DNA of 64,000 nucleotides from DATFDN01 sp963818725 (GTDB lineage: Bacteria > Pseudomonadota > Alphaproteobacteria > Acetobacterales > Acetobacteraceae), in assembly GCA_963818725.1 (NCBI GenBank), contig CAWFTU010000002.1, forward strand, positions 558,001 to 622,000, written 5' to 3'. A model generated the notes under the pieces. That model ran no database searches and had not been told where the DNA came from. It saw only the letters and a list, made by a program, of their open reading frames with translations. The translations under genes were made by a program, and so were the position numbers. Shown here piece after piece: positions 1 through 8,677 of the stretch. Every line of letters starts with the position of its first letter. Within the stretch, counting starts at the first letter, position 1.

Positions 1-456
1 CTCCTGGAAACGGTCGAAGATGATGTCGTCGGGCGTGTCGTTGGCCTGCCCGATCTCCTGGAGGATCACGCCACGCTCACGCTCCAGCTCCTCGGGGTCG
101 AAGGTGGAGTGGGTCAGGATGTCGCCGATGATATCGGCGGCCAGCGCGGTGTCCTCCTTCAGCACCTTGGCGTAGTAGGCGGTCTGTTCGCGGGCGGTAT
201 ACGCGTTCAGGTGGCCACCGACGGCGTCCATCTCCTCGGCGATCTGCGCCGCCGTGCGCCGCTCCGTGCCCTTGAACGCCATGTGCTCCAGGAAGTGCGA
301 CACGCCGTTCTCCGCCTCGGTCTCGTGGCGCGAGCCGGTGCCCACATAGGCGCCGAGAGAGACGGTCTCGACGCGCTCCATGCGCTCCGTCACGATGGTG
401 AGGCCGGAGGGAAGCCGGGTCAGGCGTATGGAGCTGGCGGGGGTCGGATCGGACAC
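1..456 (-). CDS. M16 family zinc peptidase (processing-peptidase-like), 3' end cut by window
   Basis: This is the N-terminal 152 residues of an M16 (insulinase/mitochondrial processing peptidase beta-like) metalloprotease. The inverted zinc motif HxxEH is visible as HFLEHMAFKGT near residue 55, with the usual glycine-rich stretch before it (GAYVGTGSRHE) and the family block GGHLNAYTAREQTAYYAK after it. The start is a GTG preceded by AAAGGAG at good spacing. The gene lies downstream of thrC on the same strand, a pairing common in alphaproteobacteria. The C-terminal half of the family lies outside the window. Its substrate cannot be told from sequence. Confidence 0.93.
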   Translation of the reverse strand, partial: MSDPTPASSIRLTRLPSGLTIVTERMERVETVSLGAYVGTGSRHETEAENGVSHFLEHMAFKGTERRTAAQIAEEMDAVGGHLNAYTAREQTAYYAKVLKEDTALAADIIGDILTHSTFDPEELERERGVILQEIGQANDTPDDIIFDRFQE

Positions 457-662
457 GAACACTCCTTTCAGAGATCGCACAGGCGGTATATGGGCCGAAA
501 TGTCGCCTTTATCAGGCCGCGTAGACGACGCGCACGGGAAGGCATTTCCGTTCACACAGCTTGAGCTGATTCGAATCGAATTTACATCGATCTCGTCCAC
601 GGACGCTTGCCGGGCGATTTTGCCAGTCCACTTATGCGTAGGCGGCTTATATGTAGGCGGCA

Positions 663-2069
663 CTAGGGTCCGACATTGCGCCGGGCGAAGCTCCGCACCA
701 GCCCTTGCACGGCACGCAGGTCGTTCGGCGCCACGGTGAACCGCTCCTCCAGCCGGTCGAGCGTGGCAAGCCGGGGCGGGGGTGGTTGCGCGTGCCCGGT
801 CGCGCGCTCGACGGCGTCCGCAAACTTGGCTGGGTGAGCGGTCGCCATTGCGATCGTCGGCACGCCGTTGCCGGGCGGCAGCGCGCGCGCGGCGGCGACG
901 CCAATCGCGGTATGCGGGTCGGCCACATAGCCGCACGCGCGGTGGAGCCGGCCGATCTCCGCATCGATCCCCGCGTCGTCCAGCCGGAACCCGGCAAAGG
1001 TCGCGCGCGCGCGCTGCCAGGCGGCCTCCGAGATCTCCATCCGGCCGAGGCGCCGAAAGCCGCGCATGGCCGTCGCCGTAGCGACGGGGTCGCGGTCCAG
1101 CAACTCGAACAGCAGGCGCTCGAAGTTGGAGCTGACCTGGATATCCATGCTGGGCGACAGGCTCGGCTCGACCGCGCGGATCGACATGTCGTTGCGATCC
1201 AGGAAGCGGGTCAGGATGTCGTTGCGGTTCGACCCAACCAGGAGACGGGCGATCGGCAGGCCCATTCGCCCCGCCGTCCAAGCCGCCAGCACGTTGCCGA
1301 AATTGCCGGTCGGCACGCTGAACGCCACTGCCCGATCCGGGGCACCGAGCGCCAGCGCCGCCGCCGCGTAATAGGGCACCTGCGCCGCCACGCGCGCCCA
1401 GTTGATCGAGTTCACCGCCGAAAGGCGCAGCTCGGCGCGGAAGTCCGCGTCGGCGAACATCGCCTTCACCAGATCCTGGCAGTCGTCGAACGTCCCCTCG
1501 ACGGCGATGTTGGCGACATTGGCGGCCTGGACCGTGGTCATCTGCCGCCGCTGCGTCGCGCTGGTGCGGCCGAGCGGGTGCAGGACGGCGATGTCGGCCC
1601 GCGCCCGGCCGGCGAACGCCTCGATGGCGGCCGAACCGGTGTCGCCGGACGTGGCGGCGATGATCGTGACCCGCTCGTTCCGCTCGGCCAGCACGCGGTC
1701 GAACAGTCGGCCAACGACCTGAAGGGCCAAGTCCTTGAAGGCGAGCGTCGGGCCGTGGAACAGCTCTTGCACGAACAGCGCGGTGTCGAGCTGGACCAGT
1801 GGCACCACCGCCGGATGGCTGAAGCTCCCATAGGCCTCACGACAGATCGCCTCCAGCGCCGGCGCGGGCACCGTGTCACCCACGAAGGGCGCGAGCAGAC
1901 GAGCGGCCAGAACGGAATAGGAGAGGCCGCGAAGCGCGCGCCACTCGTCGGCGGACAGCACCGGCCAGGTTTCCGGCACATAGAGTCCGCCGTCCTCGGC
2001 CAAGCCAGCCAGCAGCACGCCAGCGAAGTCGCGTACGGGCGCCTGCCCGCGGGTGGAGACGTAGCGCAT
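663..2069 (-). CDS. thrC: Threonine synthase
   Basis: Pyridoxal-phosphate enzyme that converts O-phospho-L-homoserine to L-threonine, the last step of threonine synthesis. It has 468 residues, normal for the long bacterial ThrC type. The PLP lysine lies in GPTLAFKDLALQ (about K112), and the phosphate-binding SGDTGSAA block and the SVPTGNFGN loop follow. The reading frame is open further upstream, but the ATG beginning MRYVSTRG carries a GGTAGGAAG ribosome site and matches the family N terminus, so the longer start is rejected. A 206-base gap separates it from the M16 peptidase on the same strand. Confidence 0.97.
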   Translation of the reverse strand: MRYVSTRGQAPVRDFAGVLLAGLAEDGGLYVPETWPVLSADEWRALRGLSYSVLAARLLAPFVGDTVPAPALEAICREAYGSFSHPAVVPLVQLDTALFVQELFHGPTLAFKDLALQVVGRLFDRVLAERNERVTIIAATSGDTGSAAIEAFAGRARADIAVLHPLGRTSATQRRQMTTVQAANVANIAVEGTFDDCQDLVKAMFADADFRAELRLSAVNSINWARVAAQVPYYAAAALALGAPDRAVAFSVPTGNFGNVLAAWTAGRMGLPIARLLVGSNRNDILTRFLDRNDMSIRAVEPSLSPSMDIQVSSNFERLLFELLDRDPVATATAMRGFRRLGRMEISEAAWQRARATFAGFRLDDAGIDAEIGRLHRACGYVADPHTAIGVAAARALPPGNGVPTIAMATAHPAKFADAVERATGHAQPPPPRLATLDRLEERFTVAPNDLRAVQGLVRSFARRNVGP

Positions 2070-2118
2070 GGCGCTTCCTACCGGCGCCAACGCCTTTAGG
2101 CGAGGGCGCCGAACAGGA

Positions 2119-2565
2119 CTACGTGGCGGAGAAGCGCCGGTGCGCGGTGAAGTGCAGGGCGCAGGCACCGTTGGTGAGATCGCCCTGCAACTCATCGCCG
2201 CTCAGGTGCCCGGACAAGGCGACCGCTCCGGCCTGGCCGCTGACCGAGCCATCGGGGCCGATCGAAGCCGGCACATCGGTGAGGTTGCTCCAGCGATAGC
2301 TGAATTGCCCGTCCTGCACGAAAAGCGCCACCAACCCAGGATGTGGACAGTCCCTGCGGTCCGCCTGGTAGCGTGTGCTACTGCCCCGGTAGAGGCCGTC
2401 GATGCCGGATGGGGTCGCACCAGCTTGCGTCGCGGCCGGTGCCCCGGACGCGCTGGGCAGCGTGGAGGGGACCGGCTCAGGCGCGGTACGCGCGGATTGC
2501 GGTGCCGCGCACCCGGCGAGGAACGCGGCGGCGAGCACGGGCAGCGCCGCCCGCAGCGATGGCAT
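2119..2565 (-). CDS. Small predicted lipoprotein of unknown function
   Basis: A 148-residue protein with a lipoprotein signal: a hydrophobic stretch after MPSLRAALPV followed by the lipobox LAGC, so Cys19 is the likely lipidated residue. A low-complexity Pro/Ala/Ser/Thr linker follows, then a compact domain with patterns such as GIDGLYRGSSTRY and CPHPGLVALFVQDGQFSYRW. Two late cysteines could form a disulphide. It sits just upstream of thrC and downstream of the bactofilin gene, all on the same strand. No function is recognised; a periplasmic role is inferred only from the signal. Confidence 0.75.
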   Translation of the reverse strand: MPSLRAALPVLAAAFLAGCAAPQSARTAPEPVPSTLPSASGAPAATQAGATPSGIDGLYRGSSTRYQADRRDCPHPGLVALFVQDGQFSYRWSNLTDVPASIGPDGSVSGQAGAVALSGHLSGDELQGDLTNGACALHFTAHRRFSAT

Positions 2566-2580
2566 CGCGTCGTCCTTCGG

Positions 2581-3309
2581 TCAGGCGGCCTGCTCGGCCA
2601 CGGCGCGCACCGACGCCTCGGCCTTTACGCCGTCGCCCAGCATCTCCATGCGGCCCGAGATATGGCCGCCATCCTCGACCCGGAGCCGCCCGCAGCGCGC
2701 CTGGCCCAGCAGCCGTCCGCTGCCGCGAATCACCAGATTGCCGCGAGCGGTCAGCGTGCCATCGAATGTGCCGGCGATCTCGGCGTCCTCGACCTCGACC
2801 TCGCCCTTGACCATGCCGCCGGTGGAGATGGCGAGCTCGGCGGCGTGGATCATGCTCGCCTCGACCGTGCCTTCCACGACCAGGCGTTCCGCGTCCTGCA
2901 CGGTGCCCTGCACGCTGATACCGCGCCCGACCACCAAGGTCCGGCGCTCCGCTGTCGCGGGGCCTGGGGCGGAGGAGGGCGCGGCGGCCGGGCGTGGCGG
3001 GACGGCCAGGCTTGACGCCGGCGCCGGCGCTCCGCCCGAAGTGGACCCGCTCGGGCCGGAGCTGCCGGAACTGGACGGACCCAGGGCGCCAAGATTGGCG
3101 CCAAAGGAAAACGGCGAACTGGACATGGCAGGCGCCTCCTTGCGCACGGCGGGACGGAACGGGGGTACGCCAAGGCCGTTATCGCCCGGCGCGGTGGTGA
3201 CGATCTCCGCCTGCCCCGGCGTGGTCTCCGCCGCGTCCTCAGCACCCAGCCCGGCAGGCAAGGCGGCGTCGGCGGCGGTCGTCTCGTCTGGCTTGCGACG
3301 TTTGAACAC
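2581..3309 (-). CDS. Bactofilin (polymer-forming cytoskeletal protein)
   Basis: A 242-residue protein with a charged N terminus (MFKRRKPDE), a disordered Pro/Ser/Gly-rich linker to about residue 125, and then a right-handed beta-helix bactofilin core. The short hydrophobic repeats of that core are visible in TLVVGRGISVQGTV, RLVVEGTVEA, GMVKGEVEVEDAEIAG and GNLVIRGSGRLLGQA. Bactofilins self-assemble into filaments without nucleotide and act as scaffolds at the membrane or cell wall. The linker is longer than in short bactofilins. It may be co-transcribed with the downstream lipoprotein gene (15-base gap). Confidence 0.9.
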   Translation of the reverse strand: MFKRRKPDETTAADAALPAGLGAEDAAETTPGQAEIVTTAPGDNGLGVPPFRPAVRKEAPAMSSSPFSFGANLGALGPSSSGSSGPSGSTSGGAPAPASSLAVPPRPAAAPSSAPGPATAERRTLVVGRGISVQGTVQDAERLVVEGTVEASMIHAAELAISTGGMVKGEVEVEDAEIAGTFDGTLTARGNLVIRGSGRLLGQARCGRLRVEDGGHISGRMEMLGDGVKAEASVRAVAEQAA

Positions 3310-3496
3310 GGGTTTTCACCCTTGATCGAGGCTGCGGTCCGCGATCCGCTAGCATGGCAATTCGCGCCGCAACAACAGGATCGCGACGTTTGATTACGAA
3401 TCGGTGCCAACGGCCGGGATGCGCCAAGCCCGCGCGCCGTGGTAGCCGGGGTGCTCGCGCATCCGTATTCGACGGACCTTACAGGGGAGCACCGGC

Positions 3497-4483
3497 ATGG
3501 CGACTCGCTTCGACATTATCGGCATCGGCAACGCCATCGTGGACGTGGTGGCGCGCATCGACGAGGCGTTCCTCTCCCGTCACGACATGCGCAAGGGCAG
3601 CATGACGCTGATCGGCGCCGGGGATGCCGAGCGCCTGTATGACGCGATGCCCGCGGGAGAGGAGAGCAGCGGCGGCTCGGCCGCCAATACGTGCGCCGCC
3701 GCCGCCGCGCTCGGCGCGCGCGTGGCCTATCTCGGCAAGGTCGCCGACGATCAGCTCGGCCGGGTGTTCCGCCACGACATCACGGCGGCGGGGGTGCATT
3801 TTCCCTCTGCGCCAGCGCACGAGGGCGCCCCGACCGCGCGCTGCCTGGTCCTGGTCACGCCGGATGGGCAGCGGACGATGCACACCTATCTCGGCGCCTC
3901 GGTCGCCTTCGCCGAGCGCGACGTGGACACGGCGCTGATCGCCGACGCGGCGGTGCTCTATCTGGAGGGATACCTGTTCGACCCGCCGGCGGCCCAGGCC
4001 GCGTTCCGGGCCGCCGCCGCCGCCGCGCGCGCCGCCGGGCGGCAGGTCGCGCTGTCGCTGTCGGACCCGTTCTGCGTCGAGCGGCACCGCGACGCCTTCC
4101 GCGGCCTGGTTCGCGATGGGGTGGACATTCTCTGCGCCAACGAGGCCGAGGTGACGAGCCTGTATCAGGTCAACAGCCTCGATGAGGCCGTCGAAGCCGC
4201 GCGAGCCGAGGTGAGGCTCGCGGCGCTGACACAGAGCGAGGCCGGCAGCCTGATCGTGCGCGGGGCCGAGACGGTGCGCGTGCAGGCCGTCCCCACGCGC
4301 GTCGTGGACACCACGGGGGCGGGCGATGCTTATGCCGCGGGATTTCTCGTTGGCCTGACCTCGGGGCGCGACATCGGCGACTGCGGCCGCCTGGGCGCGC
4401 TCGCGGCCGCCGAGGTCATCGGGCACTACGGCGCGCGGCCCCAGGCGGACTTGCGGCGCCTTGCAGCGGCAGCGGGGCTCTGA
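3497..4483 (+). CDS. PfkB-family carbohydrate/nucleoside kinase (adenosine-kinase-like)
   Basis: A 328-residue ribokinase-fold kinase. It has the N-terminal signature FDIIGIGNAIVDVVA, the substrate-binding GGSAANTCAAAAALG block near residue 58, and the C-terminal DTTGAGDAYAAGFL motif whose last Asp is the catalytic base. The arrangement is that of the adenosine kinase/sugar kinase subgroup typical of alphaproteobacteria, but the substrate cannot be fixed from sequence. The ATG is preceded by an AGGGGAG ribosome site. It is monocistronic by position: the bactofilin is divergent and paaD convergent. The following 198 bases hold no gene I can support. Confidence 0.9.
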   Translation: MATRFDIIGIGNAIVDVVARIDEAFLSRHDMRKGSMTLIGAGDAERLYDAMPAGEESSGGSAANTCAAAAALGARVAYLGKVADDQLGRVFRHDITAAGVHFPSAPAHEGAPTARCLVLVTPDGQRTMHTYLGASVAFAERDVDTALIADAAVLYLEGYLFDPPAAQAAFRAAAAAARAAGRQVALSLSDPFCVERHRDAFRGLVRDGVDILCANEAEVTSLYQVNSLDEAVEAARAEVRLAALTQSEAGSLIVRGAETVRVQAVPTRVVDTTGAGDAYAAGFLVGLTSGRDIGDCGRLGALAAAEVIGHYGARPQADLRRLAAAAGL

Positions 4484-4681
4484 GTGCCCGGCATGGCGCA
4501 TGCGTTCGACGCTGGCTGGATGGGCGTCGCGCAGGCGCTGGCGGCGAAGCCGATGCCGGACGGCCCCACACCCCGTCCTTGGGCGCGCCCTATCAATATC
4601 AGTCGAACATGATCCCCAGAATGGTTGGGTGGCTGGACTGGGGCGATCTGTAATGTCCACAAGCGTCTTCGACTGGGGCGC

Positions 4682-5176
4682 CTACAGGCACTTGAACGCC
4701 TCGAAGGGCTCCCCGCAGGCGCGGCAGCGGTGCAGGGCCTTGCATGGGGTGGAGCCGAAGGCGCTGAGCCGCTCCGTCGCTTCGCTCCCGCAGTGCGGGC
4801 AGGCGATCGGGGCGGCGTCGAACAGTGCGCGGCTTCGCGCCACAGGGCGCGGCGGAGCGATTCCGGCGGCGGCAAGCTTCGCGCGCGCGCTGCCGCTCAG
4901 CCAATCGGTGGTCCAGGCCGGGGCCAGCACGGTCCGCACCCGCGCATCGGCAATGCCGGCCTGCCTGAGCGCCGCGCCAACGTCCGCCGCGATAACCGCA
5001 GTGGCGGGGCAGCCCGTGTAGGTGGGGGTGATCGCCACCTCCACCCTGCCGTCACGCACCGCGATTTCCCGCACGATACCCAGCTCGGCGATGGTCAGGA
5101 ACGGCAACTCGGGGTCTGGCACCGACGCCACCGCCGCCTCCGCTCGGCTTCGCAAGTCCTGGTCCGCGCTCACCAT
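4682..5176 (-). CDS. paaD: Phenylacetyl-CoA epoxidase subunit D (MIP18/DUF59 family)
   Basis: A 164-residue protein with an N-terminal MIP18/DUF59 domain (VPDPELPFLTIAELGIVR, then TPTYTGCPATAVI with the conserved Cys) and a C-terminal zinc-ribbon (CPHCGSEATE ... CRACGEPFEAFKC). This is the layout of PaaD, thought to help Fe-S maturation of the PaaABCE phenylacetyl-CoA epoxidase. Its start overlaps the 3' end of paaC by 7 bases, so the two are coupled. paaE is not downstream and paaA/paaB are not upstream, so the usual paaABCDE operon is incomplete here. An open frame continues upstream, but the ATG at MVSADQD fits the family. Confidence 0.9.
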   Translation of the reverse strand: MVSADQDLRSRAEAAVASVPDPELPFLTIAELGIVREIAVRDGRVEVAITPTYTGCPATAVIAADVGAALRQAGIADARVRTVLAPAWTTDWLSGSARAKLAAAGIAPPRPVARSRALFDAAPIACPHCGSEATERLSAFGSTPCKALHRCRACGEPFEAFKCL

Positions 5177-5935
5177 GCCGCTCCTGGGTAGGTCCGCTGC
5201 ATATATTGCAGCTCGGCCAGCAGAAACCCCAGATGCTCGCTGTGCCGCCCGGCGCGGCCGCCGCGCTGCTGCCAGCGGGCCTCGGGCCGGGCGAGCGTCG
5301 CGCGGTGCAGCACGTTTCCCACGTCTTCCTCCCAAAGAACGCGGATTCCAGCCGGGTCGGGAACCGCGCCATCCGCCATCAGCGCCGCCTCGACCGGATC
5401 GGCGTCGAACAGTTCCGCGGTGTAAGGCCAGAGCAAGTCCAGCGCCCGCTCCGCACGGCGCCGGCTTTCCGCCGTGCCGTCGCCCAGCCGCACCACCCAT
5501 TCCGCCGCATGCCGCAGATGGTACGCCGCTTCCTTCTCAGCCTTTGCGGCGATCGCGGCGATCGCCGGGTCGGTCGAGATCCGGGCGGTTTCGCGCCAGT
5601 ATGGATCGAGGGCGGCGCTGTAGAGAAGCTGGCGAACCATGGTGTGCGCGAAGTCGCCGTTTGGTTGTTCGACCAGCAGGCAGTTCCGCCACTCCCGCTC
5701 GGTGCGAAGATAGGCCAGTTGATCCTCGGTACTGACCCGTGGCGGCGCTAACCTCCTGGTACAGCGCGCGCGCCAAGCCGATCTGGTCGAGCCCGATATT
5801 GGCGAGCGCCAGGTCCTCTTCGGGCGTCGGCGCGTGGCCGCACCATTCAGAAAGGCGATGGCCCAGGATCAGCGCGTCGTCGGCGCGGCGCAGCAGCCAC
5901 AGCACGCGCGGCGTGGCCCTGATCTCCAAGGTCAT
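5170..5935 (-). pseudogene. paaC: Phenylacetyl-CoA epoxidase structural subunit C, frameshifted
   Basis: The N-terminal part (MTLEIRATPRVLWLLRRADD ... IGLDQIGLARALYQEV) and C-terminal part (STEDQLAYLRTEREWRN ... HLGFLLAELQYMQRTYPG) are both clearly PaaC, the structural partner of PaaA, but lie in different frames. The break falls near 5737, and one added or lost base restores a continuous protein of normal length (about 255 residues). PaaC normally forms the PaaAC heterodimer core of the ring-epoxidising monooxygenase. The gene begins 76 bases from the divergent phoR-like gene, leaving no room for paaAB. Sequencing error and real decay cannot be separated from one sequence. Confidence 0.85.
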
Positions 5936-6011
5936 GGCTGGAACCTAACGTGTAAGGACTGGATAAAAGATCGCTCACTCTCCTTTTCTCAAGCGGGAGA
6001 GTTCGCGAATC

Positions 6012-7187
6012 GTGGTTATCGTCGCACTCAGCGTCGCCATCCTGGCCCTCTTGCTGCTGGTCTCCCTCATGGGAGCCCATCGGCACGGCGCCGAGCGCGA
6101 GGCGGAGCGTCTGCGGCGGCTCGTCGCACGGCAGGCCGAGGAGCTGCAAGCCGTGCGACGGCCTGATGGCGCGGTGCTGGAGCACCTGCCCGATCCGCTG
6201 ATCTTGCTGGACGCCGATCGCGCCGTGCGGCGCGCCAACGCCGCCGCCCGCGCCGCCTTCGGCGCCGACACCGGGGCGGTGCTGCGTCATCCGGGCCTGC
6301 GCAGCGCGATCGACCGGGCGCTTGCCGCCGGCGTGGCTCAAGGGGCCGACCTGTCGCTGCCCGTGCCGGTGCCGCGCGAGGTCCACGCGGCGGTGGTTCC
6401 GCTGGATTCGCCACTCGACGACGGCGGGCGCGTGCTCGTGGCGCTGTCCGACCGCACGCGGGAACGGGTGATCGAGCGGATGCGCGCCGACTTCGTCGCC
6501 AACGCCAGCCACGAGCTGCGCACCCCGCTCGCCTCGCTGATCGGCTTCATCGAGACGCTGCGAGGCCCCGCCGCCGACGACCCGCCGGCGCAGCAGCGCT
6601 TTCTGGCGATCATGGCCGAGCAGGCCGCGCGCATGAACCGGCTGATCGACGATCTGCTGAGCCTGTCGCGCATCGAGCTGACCGAGCACCAGCCACCCGC
6701 CGAAAAGGTCGATCTCGGCACCCTGATCCCGCCGCTGGTGGAGGCGTTCGAGCCCCGGCTCCGGGAGCGCGCCGCCCGGATCGAGCTCGAGCTGCCGCCG
6801 GACCTGTCATTGGTGACGGGGGACGCCGATCAGCTCGCCCAGGTGCTTCAGAACCTGCTCGACAATGCGCTGAAATACGGCTCGCGCGGCGGCACGATCC
6901 GTTTGGGGGCGGCGCCCGCCTCGGCAGGCCGGTGGCCAAGCCGGCCCGGCGTGGTGATCACCGTGGCCGACCAGGGATCCGGAATCCCGCGCGCCCACCT
7001 GCCGCGGCTGACCGAACGATTTTATCGGGTCGACAAGGGCCGGTCCCGCGACGCTGGCGGGACCGGACTGGGCCTCGCCATCGTCAAGCACATCGTCAAC
7101 CGCCACCGTGGCCAGTTGCTGATCGAAAGCGAGGAGGGCGTCGGCACCAAGGTGAGCGTCTGGCTGCCGCGCGCGCGGGCCGACTAG
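6012..7187 (+). CDS. PhoR-like sensor histidine kinase
   Basis: A 391-residue two-component sensor kinase. It has one N-terminal membrane segment (residues 2-20), a short coiled region, a PAS-like domain (LEHLPDPLILLDADRAVRRAN), a HisKA dimerisation domain with phospho-accepting His167 in NASHELRTPLASL, and a HATPase_c domain. That domain shows the N box LLDNALKYG, the G1 box ADQGSGIP and the G2 box GGTGLGLAIVKHI. The overall form is that of PhoR phosphate sensors, but no phoB, pstSCAB or phoU lies nearby, so the phosphate role is only inferred. The start is GTG with a GGGAGAG site. Its stop overlaps the convergent permease stop by 4 bases. Confidence 0.88.
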   Translation: MVIVALSVAILALLLLVSLMGAHRHGAEREAERLRRLVARQAEELQAVRRPDGAVLEHLPDPLILLDADRAVRRANAAARAAFGADTGAVLRHPGLRSAIDRALAAGVAQGADLSLPVPVPREVHAAVVPLDSPLDDGGRVLVALSDRTRERVIERMRADFVANASHELRTPLASLIGFIETLRGPAADDPPAQQRFLAIMAEQAARMNRLIDDLLSLSRIELTEHQPPAEKVDLGTLIPPLVEAFEPRLRERAARIELELPPDLSLVTGDADQLAQVLQNLLDNALKYGSRGGTIRLGAAPASAGRWPSRPGVVITVADQGSGIPRAHLPRLTERFYRVDKGRSRDAGGTGLGLAIVKHIVNRHRGQLLIESEEGVGTKVSVWLPRARAD

Positions 7188-8476
7188 GCACGCTCGACCG
7201 GAGGGTAGCGCCGCAGGATGCGCAGCATCAGCAGCATGGCGGGAAGCGCCGCGAACATGGCGAGGCCGTAGAACGCGGTCCAGCCGACCGCCTGGGCGAC
7301 GAAGCCAGACAGGCCGCCGACGGTGCGCAGCGCCAAGGCGGCGAGCGAGGACAGCAGCGCGTATTGCGTCGCGGTGAAGGCGGGGGCGCAGAGGCCGGAG
7401 AGGAAGGTGATGAAGGCGGCGTCAGCCATGCCCTCGGCGAAGGCTTCCGTGACCACCGTCGCCAGCAGCGCGTGCCGGTCGCCCGCCGAGGCGGCAAGCC
7501 AGAGATACATTCCCATCGCCGCCGTCTGCACCCAGCCGGTGAGCAGCAAGGCTCGCCCGACGCCAAGCCGGGCCACCAACCACGCGCCGCATGCCGTGCC
7601 GACGAAGGTGGCGGTGAGCGAGAACGGCCCGTTGGCGACCGCGATTGCTGCCCGATCGAAGCCGAGATGCGTATAGAAGGGGGCCGTCATCACCCCGGCC
7701 ATCGCCTCGCCCAGCTTGAACAGCGCGACGAAGCCGAGGATCGTACTCGCGCCGGGCCGCCCAAGCATGTCCAGGAGCGGAGCGATGATCGCTGACCTCA
7801 GGCGGGCCATCAGGCGCATGGGCACAGCCGGTCGCGCGACGTGCGGCTCTGGCGCCACCAGAGTCGCCACGGGGCCGAGCGCCAGCAGCCCGGCCACGCC
7901 CAGCAACGCCCCGTGCCAGCCGACCACGTCGGCCGCCTTGATGGCCCCGGCGCCAGCGATCAGCAGAGCGACCCGGTATGCCCAGACATACGCGGCCATC
8001 GCCGCGCCTTGCAGGCGGGGTGGGAAGCTCTCAATCCGCCACGCGTCCACCACGATGTCCTGACTCGCCGAGAGCAATGCCACCAGGGCCGCCGCGGCCA
8101 GCGCGCCCAGCGGGGCGGCGTCCGGCCGCGACAGCGCAAGCAGCACGGCGGCGCCGGCCAGCGCCGGCTGGATCGCCAGGAGCCATCCCCGCCGTCGCCC
8201 GAAGCGACGGAGCAGCCAAGGCGGACGCGCCTGGTCGAGTAGCGGCGCCCACAGGAACTTCAGCGAGTAGGCGAGGCCGATATTGGCGGTGAACCCAATC
8301 AGCCCGAGCGACAAATGACCCTCGGAGAGCCACAACCGTAGCGTGAAGCCGGACAGCGGCAGCGGCAACCCCGACAGTAGGCCATAGGCCGCCATGACCC
8401 AGATCCGGCGGTTAGCGAACAACCGGGATGCGTCTTTGGGCTCCGCGGGCTTGGCTGGACGAATCGAGCACATCAT
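7184..8476 (-). CDS. AmpG-like MFS permease
   Basis: A membrane protein of about 430 residues with around 12 hydrophobic segments of the major facilitator superfamily. The N-terminal block (MAAYGLLSGLPLPLSGFTLRLWL) and the early SLKFLWAPLLDQ and LLSASQDIVVDAWRIE motifs match the AmpG family, which imports anhydro-muropeptides for cell-wall recycling. The reading frame is open further upstream; the MMCSIRPAK start was chosen because it leaves a short cytosolic tail before the first helix. Substrate assignment is by family resemblance only. Confidence 0.85.
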   Translation of the reverse strand: MMCSIRPAKPAEPKDASRLFANRRIWVMAAYGLLSGLPLPLSGFTLRLWLSEGHLSLGLIGFTANIGLAYSLKFLWAPLLDQARPPWLLRRFGRRRGWLLAIQPALAGAAVLLALSRPDAAPLGALAAAALVALLSASQDIVVDAWRIESFPPRLQGAAMAAYVWAYRVALLIAGAGAIKAADVVGWHGALLGVAGLLALGPVATLVAPEPHVARPAVPMRLMARLRSAIIAPLLDMLGRPGASTILGFVALFKLGEAMAGVMTAPFYTHLGFDRAAIAVANGPFSLTATFVGTACGAWLVARLGVGRALLLTGWVQTAAMGMYLWLAASAGDRHALLATVVTEAFAEGMADAAFITFLSGLCAPAFTATQYALLSSLAALALRTVGGLSGFVAQAVGWTAFYGLAMFAALPAMLLMLRILRRYPPVERA

Positions 8477-8677
8477 GCGTGATGTTTGAGGCTGGGACGC
8501 GCAGGGGCGCAACCATTGCGCCCCGGCGCCGCTTGTCCGGTAGGGAGAGGGGACGCGAGAGCTTCAGCGCTTTCGGCAAGGCCGCCCGCTCTTTTGTCAT
8601 GGCGGCCTCTCTCGCGGATGCGTGTGCGAAGCACTCGAAATCGTGATATGGGGTTGGATCGGAAGCGGAGGACGTGT

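Noticed and set aside
705..2099. 464-codon plus-strand open frame
   Set aside because: It is antisense to thrC, is dominated by Arg/Gly/His composition from reversed GC-rich codons and has no family pattern.
4484..4681. Possible 40-codon open frame between the PfkB gene and paaD
   Set aside because: No ribosome site, no family resemblance and convergent flanking genes; not supported as a gene.
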